DNA of 64,000 bases, from the NCBI GenBank assembly GCA_028280885.1, contig JANQKY010000045.1, positions 162,298 to 226,297 on the forward strand, given 5' to 3'. Shown in pieces: positions 8,276 to 17,531 of the stretch. Numbering within the stretch: position 1 is the first letter of the stretch; every line of letters begins with the position of its first letter. Made by a program: the position numbers and the translations under genes. This DNA is from Tepidamorphus sp. Lineage in GTDB: Bacteria > Pseudomonadota > Alphaproteobacteria > Rhizobiales > Tepidamorphaceae. A model generated the notes under the pieces. That model was not told where the DNA came from, searched no databases, and worked only from the letters and a program-made list of their open reading frames with translations.

Positions 8276-9388
8276 ATGGATAGAGCATTCAGGAAAGACC
8301 AGATCGACATCTTGAAGACGCGGGTGGCGCGCGGCGAGATCTCGCGCCGCCGGTTCACGCAGATCGCTTCGGTGCTGCTCGGCGCCGGCGCGATGGGCGT
8401 GCCGCTTGCGGCGCGTGCGTCATCGGACGAACTCGTCTTCGTCAACTGGGGCGGCGATGCCGGCCCCGCCTACATGGCCGCCTATGGCAAGCCGTTCGAG
8501 GAGGCAACCGGCATAAAGGTGAAGATGGACGGATCCGGGCCGACCGAGGGCGCGGTAAAGGCGCAGGCGGAAAGCGGCGACCCGGCCTGGTCGATCGTCG
8601 ATGCCGAGCCGTTTTCGGCGGAAGCGCTCGGCGCCCAGGGCCTGATGGATCCGATCGACTATTCGATCGTCTCCAAGGACAAGATGCGCCCGGGTTTCGG
8701 CTGGGAATACGCCGCGTCCGCCTACTTCTATTCCTACGTCATCGCCTATGACGCGACCCGCTTCGGCGACAATCCGCCAAAGAGCATGGCCGATTTCTTC
8801 GATGTCGAGACCTTCCCGGGCAAGCGCGCCATGTACAAGTGGGGCGCGGGCATGTGGGAGGCCGCGCTGCTTGCCGACGGCGTCAAGCCGGCCGATCTCT
8901 ATCCGCTCGACGTCAAACGGGCGAACGACAAGATCGCCGCCTTCAAGGACAACGTGGTCGCCTTCTGGGGCGGCGGGGCGGAGAGCCAGTCGCTGCTTCT
9001 GAACGGGGATGCCTCGATGGCGATCATCTGGTCGACCCGCGCGCGGCTGCTGGTGCAGGATTCGGAAGGCGATATCGACTTCACCTGGGACCAGGGCATC
9101 GTCGCGCCGGGTGCCATGGCCGTCGTCAAGGGCGGGCCGGGCGGCGCCGAGAACGCCATGAAGTTCATTGCCTCGGCCCAGGATCCGGAAAAGCAGGTGG
9201 TGATGTTCGAAATGCTCGCCCAGGGGCCCGCCAACCCGGCAGCCGATTCCCTGCTGTCGCCGGACGAAGCCCGCTTCAACCCGGTCGATCCGTCGAATTA
9301 CGCCCTGCAGGTGCCGATGGACACCAAGTGGTACGAGGAACATTACGGGTCGGCGCTCGACGCCTATCTCAGCATCATTTCCGCCTGA
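8276..9388 (+). CDS. Tat-exported extracellular solute-binding protein (PotD/PotF-like)
   Basis: 370 residues; start ATG 8276 with GGAGAGGG close upstream. The N-terminus carries SRRRF at residues 23-27 before a hydrophobic run ending in AARAS, a twin-arginine export signal, so the protein is expected to fold before export to the periplasm. The mature part begins DELVFVNWGGD, typical of family 1/PotD binding proteins for polyamines and related cations, and continues with a normal two-lobe length. It sits second in the importer operon. The ligand is probably a positively charged amine or guanidino compound, given the amidinohydrolase and AruI-like enzyme alongside. Specificity cannot be read from sequence alone. 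Confidence 0.85.
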   Translation: MDRAFRKDQIDILKTRVARGEISRRRFTQIASVLLGAGAMGVPLAARASSDELVFVNWGGDAGPAYMAAYGKPFEEATGIKVKMDGSGPTEGAVKAQAESGDPAWSIVDAEPFSAEALGAQGLMDPIDYSIVSKDKMRPGFGWEYAASAYFYSYVIAYDATRFGDNPPKSMADFFDVETFPGKRAMYKWGAGMWEAALLADGVKPADLYPLDVKRANDKIAAFKDNVVAFWGGGAESQSLLLNGDASMAIIWSTRARLLVQDSEGDIDFTWDQGIVAPGAMAVVKGGPGGAENAMKFIASAQDPEKQVVMFEMLAQGPANPAADSLLSPDEARFNPVDPSNYALQVPMDTKWYEEHYGSALDAYLSIISA

Positions 9389-9408
9389 GCAATCGGGCCG
9401 TTGGGGGA

Positions 9409-9433
9409 CCCCGGGGCGCCCGCCGCTCCGGGG
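9409..9433 (+). terminator. hairpin after the binding-protein gene
   Basis: CCCCGGGGCG/CGCTCCGGGG (9 of 10 pairs) with a 5-base loop lies between the binding-protein stop (9388) and the first permease (9481). Hairpins here commonly keep binding-protein mRNA more abundant than permease mRNA by partial termination or 3' protection. That role is inferred. Confidence 0.45.
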
Positions 9434-9480
9434 AACCGCACGGGTTTTGAAGGTCCGGACGCCCGGGTTACGTTGCACTC

Positions 9481-10302
9481 ATGCTTTTGACGTCTCGCCA
9501 GGCCCTGCTTGTCGGCCCGCTCTTCCTGTTCCTGCTGGTCGCCTACATCCTGCCGTTTCTCGGCGTCGTCGCCTGGAGCGTGACGCTGCCGGACTGGGGG
9601 CTTGGGCAGTATCAGCGCGCGGTTTCCGATCCGCTGGTCGTCTCGGTGATGTGGCGGACGTTGCGGATCTGCGTGATCGTCACGCTCGTCTCGGTCTTCG
9701 CCGCCTATGTGCTCGCCTATATCTGGGTGCGCGGCTCGGCCTGGCAGCGACTTATCGTCGAGCTCTGCGTGCTGATCCCGTTCTGGATCTCGGTCCTCAC
9801 CCGCGCCTTCGGCTGGCTGGCGCTTCTGTCGAACCGGGGCCTGGTCAACACCTGGCTGCAGTCGCTCGGCATCCTGTCTGAGCCGCTGACGATGGTCCGC
9901 AACGAGTTCGGCGTGGTGCTGGGCATGGCGCATTTCCTCATTCCCTTCGCCGTCTTCCCGCTGGTCTCCTCGATGCGCAATGTCGACGAGCGCGTGTTGA
10001 TGGCAGCGCGCGGCTTCGGCGCCTCCAGGCTCCGCATCTTCTGGCAGGTCTTCGTGCCGATGACCCGGCCGGGCATCCTGGGTGCGGCACTGGTCGTCTT
10101 CGTCTTCTCGATCGGCTTCTTCGTCACCCCGGCGCTGCTCGGCGGCGGCCGCAGCGTGATGGCGGCCGAACTCATCTATCTCAGGATCTTCCAGATCCCC
10201 GACTGGGGATTGGGCGCGGCGATCAGCGTCCTTTTGATGCTCTGCGTCGGCCTGATCCTGGCGCTGTTCCTGCGCCGCGCGCAATTCGGGCAGGTGCGAT
10301 GA
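9481..10302 (+). CDS. ABC transporter permease (PotB-like)
   Basis: 273 residues of inner-membrane permease with about six hydrophobic segments, starting with LLVGPLFLFLLVAYILPF. The cytoplasmic coupling loop is in the C-terminal half: the segment ERVLMAARGFGASRLRIFWQ matches the EAA motif (EAA---G) that docks on the ATPase. ATG 9481 has only a weak ribosome site, so translation may lean on the upstream message. It overlaps the second permease by 4 bases (ATGA), indicating translational coupling and a heterodimeric permease. Confidence 0.85.
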   Translation: MLLTSRQALLVGPLFLFLLVAYILPFLGVVAWSVTLPDWGLGQYQRAVSDPLVVSVMWRTLRICVIVTLVSVFAAYVLAYIWVRGSAWQRLIVELCVLIPFWISVLTRAFGWLALLSNRGLVNTWLQSLGILSEPLTMVRNEFGVVLGMAHFLIPFAVFPLVSSMRNVDERVLMAARGFGASRLRIFWQVFVPMTRPGILGAALVVFVFSIGFFVTPALLGGGRSVMAAELIYLRIFQIPDWGLGAAISVLLMLCVGLILALFLRRAQFGQVR

Positions 10303-11102
10303 AGGGATTACGCCCCGGACCGGTCGCCCTGATCCTCGCAGCGCTGGCGGCGGTCTTCCTGATGATGCCGCTGCTGGCGGTGATCCCGGTGTCGTTCACG
10401 CCGAAGCGGTTTTTGTCGCTGCCGCAGGACGAGTGGTCGCTGCGCCACTACGTCGCGCTCATCGAAAACCCGATCTGGCTTGCCGGCATCTGGCTGTCGA
10501 TCCGCATCGGCATCGTCGCCTCGCTCCTGTCGACGGCGCTGGCGCTGTTCTTCTGCGTCGGCATCTGGGTGTTCCGGCCGCGCCTGGCGACGCTGCTGCT
10601 CGGGGTTGCGCTGATGCCGATGGTGGCGCCGCCGGTGGTCTCGGCGCTGACGCTCTATTTCTTCCTGGTCACGCTTGGCCAGTACAACGACGTGATCGCC
10701 TTCGACACCTGGCTAGGCGTCGCGCTGTCGCATGCCGTCATGGTCGCGCCGTTTGCCGTCGTGCTGATCACGGTGGCGCTGGCGCAGGTCGACCGGCGCA
10801 TCGACATGGCCGCCCAGTCCATGGGCGCGGGGCTTGGAACCCGTGTCTTCCGCGTCATCCTGCCCAATATCCGCTTCGGCATCATCGCCGCGCTGTTCCT
10901 GACCTTCGTCCTCTCCTGGGAGGAGATCGGCGTGACGCTGTTCATCACCTCGGTCGATGCGGTGACCCTGCCGCGGCTGATGTGGATGGGCCTGCGCGAC
11001 AATATCGATCCGGCCATCGCGGCGATTTCGGTCGTCCTGATCGTCATCGTCGTCACCACCATCCTGCTGCGCACCATCATTCAAGGGCTGCGCGCCCGCT
11101 AG
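10299..11102 (+). CDS. ABC transporter permease (PotC-like)
   Basis: 267 residues, inner-membrane, about six transmembrane stretches. The EAA-type coupling loop is visible as RRIDMAAQSMGAGLGTRVF around the centre. The start overlaps the stop of the first permease gene. It forms the second half of the channel of the polyamine-type importer. The AruI-like decarboxylase gene begins 18 bases after its stop on the same strand, so transport and degradation are probably one transcript. Confidence 0.85.
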   Translation: MKGLRPGPVALILAALAAVFLMMPLLAVIPVSFTPKRFLSLPQDEWSLRHYVALIENPIWLAGIWLSIRIGIVASLLSTALALFFCVGIWVFRPRLATLLLGVALMPMVAPPVVSALTLYFFLVTLGQYNDVIAFDTWLGVALSHAVMVAPFAVVLITVALAQVDRRIDMAAQSMGAGLGTRVFRVILPNIRFGIIAALFLTFVLSWEEIGVTLFITSVDAVTLPRLMWMGLRDNIDPAIAAISVVLIVIVVTTILLRTIIQGLRAR

Positions 11103-11120
11103 CCTCCGAAATGGACTGAA

Positions 11121-12731
11121 ATGACCACAACCGGCGAGTATCTGACGCAACTGCTGGCGAGCTACGGTGTCGACACCGTGTTCGGCATCCCCGGCGTCCA
11201 CACGATCGAGCTCTATCGCGGGCTCACCGGCTCGGGCATCCGGCACGTCACGCCGCGCCACGAGCAGGGCGCGGGCTTCATGGCCGACGGCTATGCGCGC
11301 GCCTGCGGCCGGCCCGGCGTCTGCTTCATCATCTCCGGCCCCGGCATGACCAATATCGCGACGCCGATGGGGCAGGCCTATGGCGATTCGATCCCGATGC
11401 TGGTGATCTCCTCGGTCAATGCCCATGGCCGGCTGGGCTCCGGCGACGGCTGGCTGCACGAACTGCCCGACCAGCGCGGGCTTACAGCGGGCGTCGCCGC
11501 CTTCAGCCGGACGATCCATACGCCAGGCGAACTGGCACCGGCGATCGCCCAGGCCTTCGCCTTGTTCGACGGCGCCCGGCCGAGACCCGTCCATATCGAG
11601 ATCCCGATCGACGTGCTGCACGCGTCCGCCACGCATTTGCCGCCAATCCCGGACCGGCAGCCGCGTCTTGCGCCAGGCGTTCCGGCACCGGCGGCGCTCG
11701 ACGACGCGGCCGACCGTCTTGGTGAAGCCGAACGACCGGTGATCCTGGCCGGCGGCGGCGCGCTCGGCGGATCAGCCCCGATCCGGGTGTTGGCCGAACG
11801 GCTCGGTGCGCCCGTCGTGCTGACCACCAATGCGCGCGGCCTGCTGCCGCCGGACCATCCGCTGCAGATCAGCCTGTCGCCGAGCCTGCCGGCGGTGCGG
11901 GAGGTTATCGCTAAGGCCGATGTGGTGCTCGCGCTCGGCACCGAACTCGGCTCGACCGACTATGATTTCGACGAGGATGGCGGCTTCCGCATCGACGGCG
12001 ACCTGATCCGTGTCGATCTCGACCCGCAGCAGATGATGCGCGGTGTCGCCCCGGCGCTCGGTCTCATCGGCGATGCCGTACAAACCGCCGAGGCGCTGAC
12101 CGACTGGCTCGCGGGCAAGGACATGGCCGAGGGCACGGCGCGCGCTGCGCGCGTCCGCCGGGCCTACGCGGATTTATCCCCCTCGGTTCGCGGCGACCTG
12201 GCCTTGCTCGACACGGTCCGCGATACGCTGCCGGATGCCCTGATCGTCGGCGATTCCACCCAACTGGTCTATGCCGGCAACATCGCTTTCGCCGCCGCGA
12301 CGCCCGGGTCCTACTGGAATTCGGCGACCGGCTTCGGAACGCTTGGCTACGGCCTGCCGGCCGCGATCGGTGCGGCGCTCGCTTGTGATCGTCCTGTCAT
12401 CGCACTTGCCGGCGACGGCGGCTTTCAGTTTTCGATGCCGGAGCTTGCCAGCGCGACGGAGGCCGGCGTCGACCTGATCCTGCTGCTGCACGACAACTCC
12501 GGCTACGGCGAGATCAAGAAGGCGATGCTGGCCGCCGATGTCGAGCCGGTCGGCGTTGATCTCTTCACCCCCGACTTCGCGGCGATCGGTGCAGCGTCCG
12601 GCTGGTCCGTCCGGCGGGTCGGCGCACCCGATGAGATTGCCGATGCGCTGAGAGCCGCCGCGCGCGATGGCGGCCGCTGGATGCTCCTGTTCGGCGACGA
12701 TCTGCGCGATCAGTTCGCCAAGGCACTTTGA
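11121..12731 (+). CDS. ThDP-dependent 2-oxoacid decarboxylase resembling 5-guanidino-2-oxopentanoate decarboxylase (AruI)
   Basis: 536 residues with the full acetolactate-synthase-type fold: Pyr domain with catalytic Glu48 in RHEQGAGFMADGYAR, a central domain, and a PP domain with AGDGGFQFSMPEL then HDNSGYGE binding ThDP-Mg. The N-terminal stretch FGIPGVHTIELYRGL...IRHVTPRHEQG closely resembles what I recall of Pseudomonas AruI, which decarboxylates 5-guanidino-2-oxopentanoate in the arginine transaminase pathway to 4-guanidinobutanal. It directly follows a polyamine-type importer operon and lies near an amidinohydrolase, which agrees with arginine catabolism. No arginine:pyruvate transaminase (AruH) is seen nearby; it may lie elsewhere or the 2-oxoacid may come from the FAD-linked oxidase. 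Other 2-oxoacids remain possible. Confidence 0.75.
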   Translation: MTTTGEYLTQLLASYGVDTVFGIPGVHTIELYRGLTGSGIRHVTPRHEQGAGFMADGYARACGRPGVCFIISGPGMTNIATPMGQAYGDSIPMLVISSVNAHGRLGSGDGWLHELPDQRGLTAGVAAFSRTIHTPGELAPAIAQAFALFDGARPRPVHIEIPIDVLHASATHLPPIPDRQPRLAPGVPAPAALDDAADRLGEAERPVILAGGGALGGSAPIRVLAERLGAPVVLTTNARGLLPPDHPLQISLSPSLPAVREVIAKADVVLALGTELGSTDYDFDEDGGFRIDGDLIRVDLDPQQMMRGVAPALGLIGDAVQTAEALTDWLAGKDMAEGTARAARVRRAYADLSPSVRGDLALLDTVRDTLPDALIVGDSTQLVYAGNIAFAAATPGSYWNSATGFGTLGYGLPAAIGAALACDRPVIALAGDGGFQFSMPELASATEAGVDLILLLHDNSGYGEIKKAMLAADVEPVGVDLFTPDFAAIGAASGWSVRRVGAPDEIADALRAAARDGGRWMLLFGDDLRDQFAKAL

Positions 12732-12745
12732 GTCAACGCGCGCGC

Positions 12746-14374
12746 CTAAAGGTGCAGGCGCGGCACGGCGGCCGGATCGAGCATCAGCTCGATCAGAAGC
12801 GGCCCGTCCCGTTCGCCGATCGCCGCGATCGCGGCATCGAGATCAGCATCGCTCTTCACCTGGAGGCCGCGCGCGCCGACCGCATCGGCGACGGCTGCCA
12901 GCGACGGCCAGTTGAACATCGACATGGACGGGTCCATCTGCCGGTCCTCGAACTGGACATACTCGGCCCCGTAGGCGTTGTCGTTGCAGATGACCACAAC
13001 CATGTCGAGTTTCTCGCGCACCGCCGAGGTGAATTCGCTGAAGCCGCCCATCATGAAGCCGCCATCGCCGGCAACGAACAAGACCGTCTGCTCAGGCCGC
13101 GCGACCGCCGCGCCGATCGCATAGCCCATGCCGAGGCCGATCGCGCCGACATTGATCGTCAGGAGCATGTTTTCCGGCGCCGTGACGCCGACCCGCGTCC
13201 ACGCCTCGTTGCAGAACCGGCCGCCGTCGGAGACAGCCACCTTGTTGTCGGGAAGTGCCGCGTCGATTTTCATCAGCGCCCGCGTCAGGTCGACCGTGCC
13301 CGGCCCGTTCGTCTCGCGCGGCAGCGGCAGTGGTTCCTTCAGGGCTTCGACGTCGAGGGAATCGGTTGCCTGGGAGGAGGGGATCTCCGCTTCGTCGAGC
13401 CATTTGATCAGCGTCTCGGCGACGCCGGCCGGATCGCCGAACAGCGCCGCATCGGGGCTCGCCATGCGGCCGAGCTGGCGGGCGTCGTCGTCGACCTGGA
13501 TCAGCCGCCGGCCTTCCAGATAGCCGCCGCGCGCCGTGGTGAAGCGGTTGAGGCCGGCGCCGAAGGCGATGACGCAGTCGGTCGCGCCGATCGCCTCGGC
13601 CGCCGCCGGCGTGCTGAGCGTGCCGAACACGCCGAGATTATAGGGCTCGCCCTGGAACAGGTTCTTGCCCTTGAGTGTCGTCGCAAGCGGCGCGCCGATG
13701 CGGTCAGCCAGCCTGATCAGCGCCTCGCGCGCCCGGACGCCGCCGCGCCCGGCAAGCACCAGCGGGCGGCGTGCCGCGGCGATGATGCCGATCGCGTCAT
13801 CGACCGCGTCGCCGTCCGCCGGATAGGCCGGCGCGGTACTCGTCGGGGCGGGCACGCCGGCATAGGGCGCCGTCACCCACATCATCTCGGTCGGCATGTT
13901 CAGGACGATCGGCCGCCGCTCGATGCGGGCGCGCCGGAAGGCGTCGGCGACATCGCCGGCAATCGTTTCCGGGCTGCGCAGGCGGGCATAGCCGGCGCCG
14001 GCCGCCTCGATCAGCGCGCGCTGCGACACCGTCTGCGGATGCTCGGGATCGGCAAGCGGCGTGTCGCCGCATAACAGCACGATCGGCAGCGTGCCTTTCG
14101 ACCCGTCGATCAGCGGCGTGATGGCGTTCGACAGGGCCGGCCCCTGCGTTATGGTCGCCGCGCCGACACGCCCGGTCATCGCCGCATAGCCCAGCGCCAT
14201 CAGCACGGCGCTTGCCTCATGCGTCGCCGGCACGTAGCGGCCGCCGAAGCTGCGGACATAGGCGTCGACCATGTAGAGATTGGAGTCGCCCATCAGGCCG
14301 AACAGGGTCTCGACCTCAAGGTCGTGCAAGGCCCGCGCGATTGCGGCGTGAACGGGAATGGATTGATCGCTCAT
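12746..14374 (-). CDS. thiamine pyrophosphate-binding enzyme, acetolactate synthase-like
   Basis: 542 residues, the same superfamily as its convergent neighbour but from a different subgroup. The Pyr domain carries Glu53 in PATHEASAVLMALGYA; the ThDP motif is FVAGDGGFMMGGF followed by CNDNAYGAEYVQ. Related proteins are annotated as acetolactate synthase-like, oxalyl-CoA decarboxylase-like or benzoylformate decarboxylase-like, and I cannot choose. Its stop is only 14 bases from the stop of the AruI-like gene, tail to tail. Upstream on its own strand nothing obvious is co-transcribed; the TRAP genes begin beyond its start and are also on the minus strand. It may therefore be the last gene of that TRAP transcript, although a 102-base gap separates them. 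Confidence 0.75.
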   Translation of the reverse strand: MSDQSIPVHAAIARALHDLEVETLFGLMGDSNLYMVDAYVRSFGGRYVPATHEASAVLMALGYAAMTGRVGAATITQGPALSNAITPLIDGSKGTLPIVLLCGDTPLADPEHPQTVSQRALIEAAGAGYARLRSPETIAGDVADAFRRARIERRPIVLNMPTEMMWVTAPYAGVPAPTSTAPAYPADGDAVDDAIGIIAAARRPLVLAGRGGVRAREALIRLADRIGAPLATTLKGKNLFQGEPYNLGVFGTLSTPAAAEAIGATDCVIAFGAGLNRFTTARGGYLEGRRLIQVDDDARQLGRMASPDAALFGDPAGVAETLIKWLDEAEIPSSQATDSLDVEALKEPLPLPRETNGPGTVDLTRALMKIDAALPDNKVAVSDGGRFCNEAWTRVGVTAPENMLLTINVGAIGLGMGYAIGAAVARPEQTVLFVAGDGGFMMGGFSEFTSAVREKLDMVVVICNDNAYGAEYVQFEDRQMDPSMSMFNWPSLAAVADAVGARGLQVKSDADLDAAIAAIGERDGPLLIELMLDPAAVPRLHL

Positions 14375-14476
14375 GGACGGCCCCTCGGTTTCGCTGCCTG
14401 CCAGTCTATAGCCGATACCGGCGAGCGATACACCGCAAGGTCACGACAATCGCAATCGTTTCACACCGCGAAGCCG

Positions 14477-16411
14477 TCAGGCCGCTTCCTGGGCGAAGCG
14501 CCGCGCCTTGCCATATTGCAGGAAGAGGGCGGCCGCCCCGCCGGCAAGGCCGATAAGCCGTACTAGTTCGGGGACGGTCTCCGGCAGCGGCACGATCAGC
14601 AGGATGCCGGAGGCGACGAGCAACGCCCGCATACCGAAACCGGCGCGGGTCGCGACGAAACCGGTGAGGCCGGCGGTGATGAGGTAGACGCCGACGACCG
14701 TCGCCAGCACCGTGACGATGATCTCGCCCGGCGGCCCGGCCAGCAGCAGGGCGGGCGAGGCGACGAACAGGAACGGCACGACGAAGGCCGGCCAGGCGAT
14801 CCGCACCGCCTCGAAGCCCGATTGCATCGGCGGTGCCTTGGCCATGTTGGCGGCAACGAAGGCGGCGATCGCGACGGGTGGTGTCAGCATCGACATCATG
14901 CCGAAATACAGGACAAACAGATGCGCGGGCATCGGCGCCAGGCCAAGCTCGATCAGCGGCGGCGCGGCGAGCGTCGCCAGCAGCAGATAGACCCCGACCG
15001 TCGGCAGGCCCATGCCGAGCAGGATGCACACGACGGCGGTGACCATCAAAAGCAGGATCAGGCTGCTCTTGCCGAGCTGCACGAGGAAGAAGCCCATGCC
15101 GAAGGACAGGCCGGAGCGCGCGAACAACCCGATGATCAGGCCGGCGATCGCGCAGATCAGCACGACCTCGACGGCGGCCCGCCCCGAGCGGATGAGGACG
15201 GTTGCGAGCGCCGACAGGTTGATCCGGTTGCCCTCGTAGGTTTTGAAGAACGACAGGATGAACAGCGCCAGCACCGCATAGAGGGCCGACGTCTCCGGCC
15301 GGCGGCCGAGGATGAACAGACTGCCCAAGAGCACGGCGAAGGGCACCAGCAGGAACCAGCCGCGCCGCATGACGTCGCCGAGCCTTGGAATGCGATCGGC
15401 CGGCACCGGCGCGATGCCGCGCCGGCCGGCCTCGAAATCGGCGAACAGGAACAGGCTCAGATAGAACAGCATCGAGGGCACGAGCGCGGCCAGCACCACC
15501 TCGGAATAGGCGACCTGCAGGTTTTCCGCGAGCAGGAAGGCCGACGCCCCCATGATCGGCGGCATCAACTGGCCGCCGGTCGAGGCCGAGGCCTCCAGCG
15601 CCGCCGCCGTCTTCGGCCGGTAGCCGCCCTCCTTCATCAGCGGGATGGTGATCGCCCCGGTCGAGGCGACGTTCGAGACGGCGCTTCCCGAAACCGAGCC
15701 GAACAGGGCCGAGCCGAGGATGGCGATCTTTGCCGATCCACCGCGCGCCCGGCCGGTCAGCGCGATCGACAGGTCGGCGAAGAAGGCCGATCCGCCGGTC
15801 ATCAACAGCAGTTGCGCGAGGATCAGGAACGGCACGACGACGGCGACCGCGATATAGAGCGCCGAGCCGGCGAGCGCCGCGCTGTCGAGGATCAGGAAGG
15901 TCACCAGCCGGTCCCAGCGGATCGACCGGCTCTGCAACGGCCCCTGCAAGTCGCTCGAAAACAGCGCGTAGAGGCAGACGATGCCGAGAATGACGATCAG
16001 GCTCCAGCCGAGGCTGCGCCGGATCGATTCAAGCAGCAGGGCAAGCCCGATCAGCGAGACGGTGAGCGCCTCTGTCGGGTGATAGAAGACGTTTTCCGCC
16101 AGCACCGGAAAGCGGATGGTCAGATACAGGCCGAAGCCGAGCGCTGCGGCGGCAAGCAGGATATCGATCCGGCCGGGCGAAGGGCGGGCGGTCGTCTCGC
16201 GGCGCTTGAAGGGGACCGTCAGGAAGACGATCGCCATCGAGGCGGCGAGCACGACGATGAGCACCTGCTCCGAATAAAGCCGCCAGCCGACCCACAGCGG
16301 CAGCGAGGAGGACCAGACGATCGCGGCAAGCGCCGACACCGCCGCCAGCACAGCGACGACCGGACCGCTCCAGTGGCGCCGGTCCGGCTCAGTGACGGCG
16401 CGGCCCGCCAT
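14477..16411 (-). CDS. TRAP transporter permease, fused small and large membrane subunits (4TM/12TM)
   Basis: 644 residues, almost entirely hydrophobic, matching the fused DctQ-DctM permeases (about 640-700 residues) that work with TAXI-type binding proteins. The N-terminal ~4 membrane segments correspond to the small subunit and the rest to the large one. TRAP-T large-subunit stretches such as ASTGGQLMPPIMGASAF and GMGLPTVGVYLLLATLAAPPL are clear. It imports an organic acid across the inner membrane, driven by an ion gradient. The TAXI binding protein gene ends 29 bases upstream on the same strand. Confidence 0.85.
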   Translation of the reverse strand: MAGRAVTEPDRRHWSGPVVAVLAAVSALAAIVWSSSLPLWVGWRLYSEQVLIVVLAASMAIVFLTVPFKRRETTARPSPGRIDILLAAAALGFGLYLTIRFPVLAENVFYHPTEALTVSLIGLALLLESIRRSLGWSLIVILGIVCLYALFSSDLQGPLQSRSIRWDRLVTFLILDSAALAGSALYIAVAVVVPFLILAQLLLMTGGSAFFADLSIALTGRARGGSAKIAILGSALFGSVSGSAVSNVASTGAITIPLMKEGGYRPKTAAALEASASTGGQLMPPIMGASAFLLAENLQVAYSEVVLAALVPSMLFYLSLFLFADFEAGRRGIAPVPADRIPRLGDVMRRGWFLLVPFAVLLGSLFILGRRPETSALYAVLALFILSFFKTYEGNRINLSALATVLIRSGRAAVEVVLICAIAGLIIGLFARSGLSFGMGFFLVQLGKSSLILLLMVTAVVCILLGMGLPTVGVYLLLATLAAPPLIELGLAPMPAHLFVLYFGMMSMLTPPVAIAAFVAANMAKAPPMQSGFEAVRIAWPAFVVPFLFVASPALLLAGPPGEIIVTVLATVVGVYLITAGLTGFVATRAGFGMRALLVASGILLIVPLPETVPELVRLIGLAGGAAALFLQYGKARRFAQEAA

Positions 16412-16440
16412 ATCCGCTCCCCCTCGGCGACGCTAGGTGA

Positions 16441-17385
16441 CTACTCGTTCCAGATGCCGGCATCCTTGTAGAACTGCACGGCGCCGGGATGGTAGTCGAC
16501 GCCGACATCCTTCGCCATCGTGCCGGCGGCAAAGCCGTTCCAGAACGGCCCGTTGGCCAGCAGCGCTTCCTCGGAATTGAAGATCGCCTCGACGACCTTG
16601 TAGACGACGTCGTCGGGCGTCGATTCGGCGGCGAACAGGGTGTAGTCGTAGACCATGATGTTGGTCGGCTCGTCGATGCCGGGAATGCCGCTGTCCTTGT
16701 CGAGCGTCTGCATGTAGCTCTGCGGCAGCCATTCCTGCATCGCGGCGAGCGCCTCCGGGCTGTCGTCGAAGGACAGGTAGCGGATGCCGAAGGTCGCATC
16801 GAACTCGCGGCTGTTGGCCGCTCCGACCACGACGATCGTGACGTCGGTCGAGCCTTCCGAGAAGCTGTTCCACATGCGCGGGAAATTCGGCACCTGCACG
16901 CCGTTGACATCGTCGAGCGTCAGGTCCTCGGTGGCCAGATACGCCTTGGTCACGTAGTCGCCGAGCGCGCCTTCGGAAAACACCGGAACCCGGCGGTCCT
17001 TCAGGTCGGCGACGCCGCCGATATCGCTGTCCTTGCGCACGATATAGCCGGCGCGGAACGGCATCAGCGTCGCGACCATCTTGAGGCCCGGGTTCGGCCG
17101 GCCTTCCGACATGCCGGTGCCGGTCACCGCGTTGACGAGCTGCACGACGTTGGAGATGCCGAACTCCAGTTCACCGTTATTGACCAGCGGAATGTAGTCC
17201 GCCGTATTCGCAAGCTCCTGCGGGCGCATCTGCACCGGCGAGGCTTCCGAGATGGTCGCCGAAAGGGCCCGGCCGATCTGCGAGGTGCCGCCGGTCGCGG
17301 TCGAACCGAGCGCGACGACCTGAGCGGCCGCCGGCGCGGCAATGGCGAGCGACGCGACGGCGCCGATGAGGATTTGTCTGAACAT
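16441..17385 (-). CDS. TAXI family TRAP transporter solute-binding protein
   Basis: 314 residues with a signal peptide (MFRQILIGAVASLAIAAPAAAQ), so periplasmic. The mature start VVALGSTATGGTSQIGRALSA and the later SGIPGI/DYTLFA regions fit the TAXI (TRAP-associated extracytoplasmic immunogenic) family, which binds amino acids or carboxylates for TRAP permeases. Start ATG 17385 is preceded by AGGGAGAG. It forms a two-gene operon with the fused permease. Divergent to it is a FAD monooxygenase, suggesting that the imported compound may be that enzyme's substrate or a product. The ligand is unknown. Confidence 0.85.
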   Translation of the reverse strand: MFRQILIGAVASLAIAAPAAAQVVALGSTATGGTSQIGRALSATISEASPVQMRPQELANTADYIPLVNNGELEFGISNVVQLVNAVTGTGMSEGRPNPGLKMVATLMPFRAGYIVRKDSDIGGVADLKDRRVPVFSEGALGDYVTKAYLATEDLTLDDVNGVQVPNFPRMWNSFSEGSTDVTIVVVGAANSREFDATFGIRYLSFDDSPEALAAMQEWLPQSYMQTLDKDSGIPGIDEPTNIMVYDYTLFAAESTPDDVVYKVVEAIFNSEEALLANGPFWNGFAAGTMAKDVGVDYHPGAVQFYKDAGIWNE

Positions 17386-17531
17386 CTTTCTTCTCTCCCT
17401 GTTGTATCAAAACGCTATCGGTGAAGGACGGGGGGCAGCCGAAAGGGCTTTGCAAACGCGATAGCCGCGCTACCTTTGTGCGCGGACCGGCCCGAGAGGG
17501 GCTCGGAGATGGGCGCGACTGGGGGATAGCA

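Noticed and set aside
12728..14074. 448-codon plus-strand ORF
   Set aside because: Antisense of the ThDP enzyme at 12746-14374; Arg/His/Asp-rich shadow composition with no domain.
14822..16471. 549-codon plus-strand ORF, very Asp/Gln/Arg-rich
   Set aside because: Antisense of the fused TRAP permease; typical GC-rich shadow.
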